This document shows positions 1-5,678 of a DNA stretch of 5,678 nt, one piece after another. The DNA is from Pseudomonadota bacterium (GTDB taxonomy: Bacteria > Myxococcota > Polyangia > GCA-2747355 > JACKDQ01). A program made the translations under genes and the position numbers. The stretch covers positions 1 through 5,678 of the forward strand of contig JAUVBO010000247.1 in the NCBI GenBank assembly GCA_030591195.1, read 5' to 3'. The stretch's first letter is position 1, and each line of letters starts with the position of its first letter. Under the pieces are notes generated by a model. The model was given only the letters and a program-made list of their open reading frames with translations, did not search any database and was not told the origin of the DNA.

Positions 1-1
1 C

Positions 2-897
2 TCGTTTTCTCCGCAGGAGCAAAACGACGACCCCCGCGCACCGATCAGGCTGCGTTTCAACCACCCGGTGGTCGACGAGCGGACGGTGGGGCGAGCCCTG
101 TCCAGCCCACCGGTGGCGATCCAGCCTCCGGTCAAGGTCGCGGGCCACTGGACCGACCGCCAGACGCTGGTGCTCCGGCCGCTGGCCGGCCTCCGTCCAT
201 CGACCCGCTACGTCGTCTCGCTGCTCGGCACCCTCGCCACGCGAGCCAAGAAGGACCAACAGCGGTTCGCCTTCGTCCACCGCCCCCTCGCGGTGCGCGG
301 GCTGTCGGGGATCGACCCCGCCGCCGCACCGCCGCGGCCGACCTTTGCCCTGCGCTTCAACCAGCCGGTGATCGCCAGCGACGTGCTCGACCACTGCACC
401 CTGCGCCTCGGTGGTAACCCGGCCGGCGACGTGCCACTGATCACGCCCGACACCCAGGCTCGGGTCAGCAGCGTTGCCCTCGCGCCGAGCAGGGACCTTG
501 CCGGCGGCGAGCGCTACGAGCTTCGCTGCGCCGGCCTCTCCGGCGAGGGCGGCAACGCGCCCCTCGCCGCGGCCTTCGTCACCGGGCTGACCACCTACCC
601 GCGGCTCGCGGTGACCTCGGCCGGACCGCGGGGCGCCCAGGTCTCGGCCAACGAGGTGCGGATCCGGATCGAGCTCTCGACCCCGGTCAAGCTCGAGCAA
701 CTGCGCGCTGGACTGTCGATCCACCCCCCGGTGCGCGGCTTTCGCCGCGGCTGGCTCGACCGCTCCGGCACCCGCTACACCACCGAGGTCGACCTGCGGG
801 TCTCGACCCGCTACCGGGTCAAGGTCAAGGGCGCGTTGACCGACATCCACGGCCAGCGGCTCGGCAAGCGCTACCGCTTCAGCTTCAAGACCGGCGA
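2..897 (+). repeat. Three tandem Ig-like/MG1-type domains at the A2M N-terminus
   Basis: Protein-level repeat, not a DNA repeat. Each unit has an opening strand ending in a proline motif, a middle ligand-like strand, a late 'Tyr-x-Val' strand and a closing Phe-rich strand. Opening strands are IRLRFNHPV (nt about 38-70), TFALRFNQPV (about 341-370) and VRIRIELSTPV (about 656-688). Late strands are STRYVVSLLGTL, GERYELRCAGL and STRYRVKVKGAL. Closing strands are RFAFVHRP, AAFVTG and RFSFKTG. The pattern resembles Big_5-type bacterial Ig-like domains. The third unit, leading into FKTGDASPQLSLEKG, corresponds to the first domain of E. coli YfhM, so the first two look additional. More units could lie before the window. 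Confidence 0.7.
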
Positions 898-3800
898 CGC
901 CTCACCCCAGCTCAGCCTCGAAAAGGGCATCTTCGCGCTCGAGCGCGGCAGCGGCGGCTACCCGGTCTGGTCGCGCAACGTCTCGCGTTTCCGCGTCGCC
1001 TGCGCCCGGGTCCCCAAGCACCAGATCGTCAAGCTGCTGACCTCGAGCATGGACTACGACCCGTGGTTCTCGGCCTCGAGTGACATCCGGGCCGTCGACT
1101 GGAAGCGGCTGCGGATCAAGCCTCGCCGCAGCACCGTCACCGCCTCGACCAAGCGTAACAAGTGGGAGCTGCACCGCCTGCGGCTCGGACGCCTCTGCGA
1201 CCGCCGCGGCTCGGGCAAGGCCGGAGGAAAGCTCGGCAGCGGACTGTTCCTCGCCGAGCTCCGCGCAGCCCAGGTCGAGCGCAGCCTGCGCCACCGGGGC
1301 AAGGAGCGCGGCTACTACTACTACCGCTACCCCTTCCGGCTGCTGGCCAACGCCACCGACCTCGGAGTGCTGGTCAAGGCCGGCACCGCCTCGGGGCTGG
1401 TCTGGGTCGCCAGCACCACCGACGGACAGCCCGTGGCCGACGCGCGGGTGACGCTCTACAGCCCGCAGGGAAAGAAGGTCTTCACCGGCCGCACCGACGC
1501 CAAGGGGATCTGCCGGCTGCCGGGGACGACCACGCTGCTCTCCCCCACGGGCACCGCCGAGCACGACTTCGACAGCTATCGGGCCCAGCGGATGATCGCG
1601 GTGGTCGAAAAGGGCGACGACATGGCGGTGGTCGACGGCAACTGGGCCAACGGGATCCAGGTCTGGAACTTCGGCGTGCCGGTCGACCGCAAGGCCGGCC
1701 TGAGCCGGGTGCGAGGCTTCATCCAGTCCGACCGCGGCATCTATCGGCCGGGCGAGCGAGTGCACTTCAAGGGGCTGGTGCGCGAGATCAGGGTCGGCCA
1801 GACGCCGCGGGTGCCCGCGGCCAAGCAGCGGATCCGCATCGCGGTCAAGGACCCGCGGGGCAGCAACGTCTATCGCCGGCGGCTCAAGCTGTCGGCCTTC
1901 GGCGGCTTTCACTTCAACCTGCCGCTCGGCGCTCACGCCCGGCTCGGCGACTACCTGGTCACCGCGGAGATCAAGGGCCAGACCTTTCGCGAGCGCTTCC
2001 AGGTCGAGGAGTTCCGCAAGGTCAGCTACGAGCTGTCGCTCGACTCTCGCGGAGGCAAGCACAGCCGGCTCGGCAAGACCTTCAAGCTCGACCTCGGCGC
2101 CCGCTACCTCTTCGGCGCGCCGGTGCACGGCTCGCGGGTTCGCTGGAGCGTCCAGCGACGCCGCCACCGGCTGCGCTTCAAGGGGCTCGGCCAGTACGCC
2201 TTCTCCGACGACGCGGCGGCCGGCCGCTACTACTGGAGCGGCTACTACGGGCGCTCGAGCCACCCGAGCTTCGTCGCCGACGGCGGGGGCGAGACCGACG
2301 ACCGCGGCCGCTACCGCTTCAGCTTCGTCGACTCGAACCGCCAGCTGGCGGAGACCCACGACTACCTGATCCAGGCGACGGTCACCGATCAGACCGACCA
2401 GGCAGTGACCAAGCGGGCGGTGATCACCGCCCACCGCACGGACCTCTATGTCGGGCTGCACCCCCAGGAGTACGTCCAGGCGGTCAAGATGCCGTTCTCG
2501 GTCAACACCGTGGCGGTGGCGCCCGACGGCACCCGGGTCGGCACCAAGGCCACGCTGAGCCTGGTCCGCGAACGTCACCGCTGCGGCTACGAGCAGCAGA
2601 GCACCGGACACCGGGCACGCTGGCGCTGCAGCCGCAAGCACGAGCCGATCTGGACCCGCGCGGTGAAGATCCCACAGACCGCCGAGAGCGGCACCGAGCG
2701 GATCGTCATCCACCAGCCGGGCGAATACATCGTCCGGCTCGAGGCGCGCGACCGGCGCGGCAGGCGGGTCGCCGCCTCGCGCTACCTCTGGGTCATCGGC
2801 GAGGGCGAGGCGTTCTGGAGCGGTGACGAGTCAGCGCGGATGTCGCTGGTCGCCTCCAAGGCCGAGTACCGGCCGGGCGAGACGGCGCGGCTGGTGCCGC
2901 GAGCGGCGATGTCTGGTGCCACCGCGCTGGTGACCCTCGAGCGCAACGGCATCCTCGAGGCGCGGGTGGTCAAGCTGAGCAGCTCGGGGGCCGGGATCGA
3001 GGTGCCGATCCGCGAGCTCCACGCGCCGAACGTCTTCGTCTCGGTGGCGCTGGTCCGCGGCCGCACCGGCGAGGGCGACCGCCGCCGGCCACGGTTCAAG
3101 CTCGGGCTGACCAACCTCAAGGTCTCCTCGGTGCGCTCGCGGCTCGAGGTCGCGATCGTCACCGAGCGGGCCCACTACCAGCCCGGCGAGCCCGTGCGCG
3201 GCACGGTGAAGATCACCGACGCCGACGGCAAGCCGGTCTCGGCCGAGGTCTCGCTGTCGGCCGCCGACGAGGGCGTGCTGCAGCTGATCGCCTACCGCAC
3301 CCCCGACCCGATGCGCGCCTTCTACGCCCCGTGGGGACTCGGCATCGACGCCTCGACCAACTGGAACCGGATCGCCCGGCTCAACGATCCCCGCGGCCTC
3401 GAGAGCGACGAGGAGGGCGGCGACGGCGGCGGCCTCGGTGATCAGGCCAAGGTCCGCTCGCGCTTCGTCTCGTCGGCCTACTGGGCCCCGGCGCTTACGA
3501 CCGACGCCCGGGGCGAGGCGCGCTTCGCCTTCGACGCGCCGGACAACCTGACGGCCTTCAGGCTGATGGCGGTGGCCGCCGACCGCGGCAGCCGCTTCGG
3601 CTCCGGCGAAGCCCGGATCACGATCAGCAAGCCGCTGCTGGCCAAGCCCGTGCTGCCGCGCTTCCTCACGGCCGGCGATCGGGTGGAGGTCGGCGTGGTG
3701 GTGCACAACCACACCGACAAGGACGGCCTGGTCACGGTGCGGGCTCGAGCCCGCGGCGCGACCCTCTCGCGGCGGACCCGACGGGTGCGCCTGCGCCACG

Positions 3801-5584
3801 GCGGCTCGGTGAGGGTCAGCTTCCCGGCCACCGTCGGCGACTCGGCGCAGCAGGCGACCTTCTCCTTCGCCGTCGCGATGGACCAGCACCACGACGCCCT
3901 GCGACTGGCTCTGCCGGTGGGTCAAGCTGTCGTCAAGCAGCGCAAGACGATCAGGGCCGGCGTCGCCGAGGACCAGACCGTGCGCCTACCGCTCGACTGG
4001 CGCCAGCTGGCGGCGACCCAGAGCAGCGGCGCGCTGCTCGCTGCCGACAGCCGGCTCGAGGTGACCATCGACCGCAACGGCCTCGGCGAGCTCGCCGACA
4101 GCCTGCACTACCTGATCCGCTACCCCTACGGCTGCCTCGAGCAGACGCTGTCGGGCTTCATCCCGCTGACCAAGGTCGAGGACCTCGCCCGCTCGCTCTC
4201 GCTCGAGCAGCTGCGCGGCCCCCGGCTGCGGCGCTTCATCCGCGCCGGGGTGGCCAAGGTCGGACGCCACCAGCACCCGGACGGCCACTTCTCGCTCTGG
4301 CCGAGCGGCCGGGCCTACCCCCACCTCACGGCCTATGCGCTCTACGGCCTCGACGAGGCGCGACGGGCAAAGATCAGGGTCGACGGCGAGGTGATCGCCC
4401 GCGGGGCCAAGGCCCTGCGCGACTGGGCCAACGGCTCGGGGCGGACCATCGAGCCCGGCGGCGAGAGCGCCTCGATGGCGATGGCGGCCTACGTGCTGGC
4501 GCGCACCGGCAAGCCCGAGGGTGGCCTCAACGCGCGGCTCTACGAGGCGCGGGCCGCGCTGCCGCTCTACGGTCGCGCGATGCTGCTGCGGGCGATGAAG
4601 CTCGGCGGCGCACCGTCCGACCAGCTGGCGACCTTGACCCGCGAGCTGAGCGAGGCGGTGGTGGTAGACGGTGCCACCGCCGCGGTGGACGAAAACCGGC
4701 TGGCGAACCACAAGCCGCTGCTCGCCCACTACTTCGGCACCAACGTCCGCTCCTCGGCGATCGTGCTCTCGGCGCTGCTCGAGGCGTCGCCGAAGAGCGC
4801 CCTGATCCCGAAGCTGGTCGAGGGGCTCAAGCAGGCCCGCCGCAACGGCGGCCGCTGGTACAACACCCAGGACAACATCTACTCGCTGGTGGCGCTGGCC
4901 GACTTCGCTCGACGCGGGTCGGCCCACCGCGCGCGGATCCGGCTCTCGCTCGGCGGCAAGCGCCTGGCGCGCTTCGACCTCCGTCGTGGGCGCGGTGGCG
5001 TGGTCTCCTTCTCCCGCGCCCTGTCGCGGCTGAGGCCCGGTGAGCTGGCGCTACGGATCAAGGGCCGGGCGAGCTACGCCGTGCGCCTGCTGCTCGCCCG
5101 CCGGGCCACCGGCCAGGACCGGCCGGTCGACCGGGGCTTCGCCGTCGAGCGAACCTACCTCGATCACCAGACCGGCCTGCCGCTGACCAACTCCCAGGCC
5201 GCAGCCGGCCAGCTGATCAAGGTCAGGGTCCGGCTCAGGAGCCGCCAGGAGCGCCACTGGGTCGCGCTGGTCGACCCTTTGCCCGCGGGCTTCGAGCCGG
5301 TCAACAGCAAGCTGGCGACCTCGGTCCGGGTCCGCCACCAGCGGCCGCGCTATCGCCGCTACGGTTACCGCAGCCACGTCGGTTGGACCCACAAGGAGCT
5401 GCGCGACGACCGGGTGATGGCCTTCGCCGACCGGATCTCATCGGGCACCCTGACCCTCGAGTACCTGGTGCGGGCGACGATCCCCGGACGGTTCACCGCC
5501 CCGCCAGCCCACGCCGAGGCAATGTACGACCCCGACGTGCGCGGCCGCTCGTCAGCAACCCAAGTCAAGGTGATCAGGAAATGA
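2..5584 (+). CDS. Alpha-2-macroglobulin family protein, YfhM/ECAM-like, thioester-containing (5'-partial)
   Basis: Probable periplasmic protease trap: proteases cut a bait region and are then bound covalently through a Cys-Gln thioester (family knowledge). The frame is open from nt 2, giving 1860 visible residues. The first ATG/GTG-type codon, GTG at 68, is not the start, because the conserved strand IRLRFNHPV lies across it; the signal peptide or lipobox is outside the window. Seen in order: three Ig-like domains (1-299), MG domains, MG2 motif DRGIYRPGE (577-585), bait-region domain (about 947-1100) with SKAEYRPGETARL and a VSLSAADEGVLQL strand, acidic Gly-rich linker (1134-1147), A2M core with SAYWAP and DAPDNLTAFRLMA, lPRFLTAGD motif, thioester domain (1354-1640) with YPYGCLEQ and NTQDNIYSL, and MG10 (1713-1860) with DPLPAGFE, LRDDRV and AEAMYDP. 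At 1860+ residues it exceeds the roughly 1650 of E. coli YfhM, mainly at the N-terminus. No frameshift or internal stop. Family very sure; target proteases unknown. Confidence 0.96.
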   Translation, partial: SFSPQEQNDDPRAPIRLRFNHPVVDERTVGRALSSPPVAIQPPVKVAGHWTDRQTLVLRPLAGLRPSTRYVVSLLGTLATRAKKDQQRFAFVHRPLAVRGLSGIDPAAAPPRPTFALRFNQPVIASDVLDHCTLRLGGNPAGDVPLITPDTQARVSSVALAPSRDLAGGERYELRCAGLSGEGGNAPLAAAFVTGLTTYPRLAVTSAGPRGAQVSANEVRIRIELSTPVKLEQLRAGLSIHPPVRGFRRGWLDRSGTRYTTEVDLRVSTRYRVKVKGALTDIHGQRLGKRYRFSFKTGDASPQLSLEKGIFALERGSGGYPVWSRNVSRFRVACARVPKHQIVKLLTSSMDYDPWFSASSDIRAVDWKRLRIKPRRSTVTASTKRNKWELHRLRLGRLCDRRGSGKAGGKLGSGLFLAELRAAQVERSLRHRGKERGYYYYRYPFRLLANATDLGVLVKAGTASGLVWVASTTDGQPVADARVTLYSPQGKKVFTGRTDAKGICRLPGTTTLLSPTGTAEHDFDSYRAQRMIAVVEKGDDMAVVDGNWANGIQVWNFGVPVDRKAGLSRVRGFIQSDRGIYRPGERVHFKGLVREIRVGQTPRVPAAKQRIRIAVKDPRGSNVYRRRLKLSAFGGFHFNLPLGAHARLGDYLVTAEIKGQTFRERFQVEEFRKVSYELSLDSRGGKHSRLGKTFKLDLGARYLFGAPVHGSRVRWSVQRRRHRLRFKGLGQYAFSDDAAAGRYYWSGYYGRSSHPSFVADGGGETDDRGRYRFSFVDSNRQLAETHDYLIQATVTDQTDQAVTKRAVITAHRTDLYVGLHPQEYVQAVKMPFSVNTVAVAPDGTRVGTKATLSLVRERHRCGYEQQSTGHRARWRCSRKHEPIWTRAVKIPQTAESGTERIVIHQPGEYIVRLEARDRRGRRVAASRYLWVIGEGEAFWSGDESARMSLVASKAEYRPGETARLVPRAAMSGATALVTLERNGILEARVVKLSSSGAGIEVPIRELHAPNVFVSVALVRGRTGEGDRRRPRFKLGLTNLKVSSVRSRLEVAIVTERAHYQPGEPVRGTVKITDADGKPVSAEVSLSAADEGVLQLIAYRTPDPMRAFYAPWGLGIDASTNWNRIARLNDPRGLESDEEGGDGGGLGDQAKVRSRFVSSAYWAPALTTDARGEARFAFDAPDNLTAFRLMAVAADRGSRFGSGEARITISKPLLAKPVLPRFLTAGDRVEVGVVVHNHTDKDGLVTVRARARGATLSRRTRRVRLRHGGSVRVSFPATVGDSAQQATFSFAVAMDQHHDALRLALPVGQAVVKQRKTIRAGVAEDQTVRLPLDWRQLAATQSSGALLAADSRLEVTIDRNGLGELADSLHYLIRYPYGCLEQTLSGFIPLTKVEDLARSLSLEQLRGPRLRRFIRAGVAKVGRHQHPDGHFSLWPSGRAYPHLTAYALYGLDEARRAKIRVDGEVIARGAKALRDWANGSGRTIEPGGESASMAMAAYVLARTGKPEGGLNARLYEARAALPLYGRAMLLRAMKLGGAPSDQLATLTRELSEAVVVDGATAAVDENRLANHKPLLAHYFGTNVRSSAIVLSALLEASPKSALIPKLVEGLKQARRNGGRWYNTQDNIYSLVALADFARRGSAHRARIRLSLGGKRLARFDLRRGRGGVVSFSRALSRLRPGELALRIKGRASYAVRLLLARRATGQDRPVDRGFAVERTYLDHQTGLPLTNSQAAAGQLIKVRVRLRSRQERHWVALVDPLPAGFEPVNSKLATSVRVRHQRPRYRRYGYRSHVGWTHKELRDDRVMAFADRISSGTLTLEYLVRATIPGRFTAPPAHAEAMYDPDVRGRSSATQVKVIRK
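3377..3451 (+). other. Bait-region position: acidic, glycine-rich flexible linker in the A2M
   Basis: Residues about 1126-1150, with the core LESDEEGGDGGGLGD, lie between the bait-region domain and the VRSRF/SAYWAP strand that opens the A2M core. E. coli YfhM has a Gly/Asp-rich stretch (RFGGDGDELKRGGK) at the same place, and the bait of human A2M also sits directly before its core strand. In the known mechanism this exposed segment is what proteases cut. Here it is strongly acidic and glycine-rich, with basic residues only at its edges. Exact bait limits cannot be set without a structure or alignment. Confidence 0.55.
4061..4921 (+). other. Thioester domain (alpha/alpha-toroid) of the A2M
   Basis: Residues 1354-1640 form the helical domain that carries the thioester. 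It opens with VTIDRNGLGELADSLHYLI, contains YPYGCLEQ, and continues through paired-helix signatures: HPDGHFSLWPSGRAYPHLTAYAL, ESASMAMAAYVLARTG, SSAIVLSALLEA and NTQDNIYSLVALADFA. These match in order the helices of the E. coli protein (for example its WLTAYV, YAALVLAR and STQESNALFLAAR segments), so the toroid looks complete. Confidence 0.85.
4121..4144 (+). other. Thioester motif YPYGCLEQ of the A2M
   Basis: Codons read Tyr-Pro-Tyr-Gly-Cys-Leu-Glu-Gln, with Cys at residue 1378 and Gln at 1381. This is the canonical CxEQ motif in which the Cys thiol and Gln side chain form the internal thioester that binds a trapped protease. E. coli YfhM has the same YPYGCLEQ context, whereas the second bacterial A2M class (YfaS-like) generally lacks the Cys. 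The Tyr four residues before the Cys (1374) is at the position recalled as shielding the thioester in the Salmonella structure. The protein is therefore predicted to be a covalent trap, not a degenerate paralogue. Confidence 0.95.
5138..5581 (+). other. C-terminal MG10 domain of the A2M
   Basis: Residues 1713-1860. It opens with FAVERTYLDHQTG and carries LIKVRVRLRSR, VDPLPAGFEPVN, ELRDDRVMAFADRI, LEYLVRATIPGRF and AEAMYDPDVRGR, a set matching the E. coli C-terminus (DLLPAGLELEN, EFRDDRF, YLARAVTPGTY, ESMYVP). The Met of AEAMYDP is residue 1841, exactly 19 residues from the end. That is the same distance as the thioester-shielding Met recalled for Salmonella A2M. An Arg/Tyr-rich loop precedes ELRDDRV (about nt 5327-5390). 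The end of the protein is complete. Confidence 0.8.
5567..5572 (+). promoter_or_regulatory. Possible ribosome binding site for the downstream gene
   Basis: AAGGTG ends 8 bases before the ATG at 5581 and is a weak match to the Shine-Dalgarno consensus. The alternative AGGA at 5576-5579 lies only one base from the ATG, too close to act in the usual way. With the ATGA overlap, re-initiation by ribosomes finishing the A2M gene may matter more than this site. The site lies inside the A2M coding sequence, so its bases are also constrained by the Lys-Val codons there. Confidence 0.35.
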
Positions 5585-5678
5585 CCCGCGCCTGTCGCAG
5601 ACTACCAGCCCGCTGGCGACGCCGAGCAGCCGCCAGCTGGCGGGCAAGCTGGCGCGCAGGGCTCACGGTCGGGGTAAC
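5581..5678 (+). CDS. Start of a probable inner-membrane protein, candidate penicillin-binding protein 1C (3'-partial)
   Basis: Only 32 codons are visible. ATG at 5581 overlaps the TGA of the A2M gene (ATGA), typical of translationally coupled operon genes. No other ATG, GTG or TTG start is seen in this frame nearby. The peptide begins MTRACRRLPARWRRR, continues with a Ser-Trp-Arg-Ala doublet repeat, and turns hydrophobic at GLTVGV, as expected for a positively charged cytoplasmic tail leading into a single membrane anchor. Bacterial thioester A2M genes are usually followed by pbpC, encoding a bifunctional glycosyltransferase/transpeptidase with this kind of N-terminus, so PBP1C is inferred from context. 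No transglycosylase motif falls within the window, so another membrane or exported protein is possible. That a gene starts here is fairly sure; its identity is a moderate guess. Confidence 0.62.
   Translation, partial: MTRACRRLPARWRRRAAASWRASWRAGLTVGV

Noticed and set aside
68..70. GTG as the start codon of the A2M
   Set aside because: The coding frame continues upstream to the window edge with a conserved Ig-like strand, and no ribosome binding site precedes it at a proper distance.
1313..1324. TAC x4 as a microsatellite or regulatory repeat
   Set aside because: Only 12 bases and in frame as four Tyr codons; kept only as part of the insertion finding, not as a repeat feature.
902..2713. 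Long reverse-strand open frame of 603 codons opposite the A2M
   Set aside because: It is antisense to a well-recognised gene in GC-rich DNA, where stop codons are rare on the opposite strand. Its translation is Ala/Val/Asp/Leu-biased low-complexity sequence without any recognisable domain.
1162..2826. Second + strand open frame of 554 codons inside the A2M
   Set aside because: It overlaps the A2M in another frame, and its product is an Arg/Pro/Ala/Gly-rich string typical of frame-shifted high-GC coding sequence. The A2M frame keeps family motifs throughout this stretch.
2831..3925. Reverse-strand open frame of 364 codons
   Set aside because: It lies opposite the bait and core domains of the A2M; the translation is His/Arg/Ala/Gly-rich with no motif, as expected from antisense GC-rich codons.
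3986..4927. Reverse-strand open frame of 313 codons
   Set aside because: It is antisense to the thioester domain. Its composition and absence of motifs mark it as a shadow.
5576..5579. AGGA as the ribosome binding site of the downstream gene
   Set aside because: It ends only one base before the ATG at 5581, too close for normal Shine-Dalgarno pairing; AAGGTG at 5567-5572 is better placed.

Overview
The window is almost entirely one very large gene on the + strand. It runs in from beyond the left edge and ends at 5584. It encodes a bacterial alpha-2-macroglobulin (A2M) of the E. coli YfhM/ECAM type, with an intact CLEQ thioester. A second gene starts at 5581, overlapping the A2M stop codon as ATGA, and runs off the right edge after 32 codons. 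Its Arg/Trp-rich start looks like the cytoplasmic tail of a membrane-anchored protein. The usual neighbour of these A2M genes is pbpC (penicillin-binding protein 1C), so that is the best guess, but no catalytic domain is visible.

Base composition is strongly GC-rich (roughly 70% by eye, not counted), with G or C in most third codon positions and an Arg/Ala/Leu/Gly-rich protein. That fits a high-GC Gram-negative such as a myxobacterial or other 'deltaproteobacterial' lineage. The assignment is weak: nothing here fixes the taxon beyond a periplasm-type A2M.

Layout of the A2M (residue 1 = codon at nt 2): three tandem Ig-like/macroglobulin N-terminal domains (about 1-95, 97-196, 200-299), of which the third appears to match the first domain of E. 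coli YfhM; a macroglobulin (MG) block with a basic, Tyr-rich insertion (300-460); an MG domain beginning with the VWVAS segment (465-560); the classical MG2 domain with the DRGIYRPGE motif (571-682); further MG domains (683-935); the bait-region domain (947-1100); an acidic Gly-rich linker at the bait position (1134-1147); the A2M core segment (1151-1240); the thioester domain (1354-1640) with CLEQ at 1378-1381; and a C-terminal MG10 domain (1713-1860).

In the known model, A2M is a periplasmic protease trap. An invading protease cuts the bait region, the protein changes shape, and the exposed thioester binds the attacker covalently. PBP1C would repair peptidoglycan at the same breach. The 4-base overlap suggests the two genes are translated together. 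No promoter, terminator, RNA gene, mobile element or CRISPR array is visible. The only clear departures from the E. coli protein are the extra N-terminal domains, the insertions, the bait composition and the paired cysteines.
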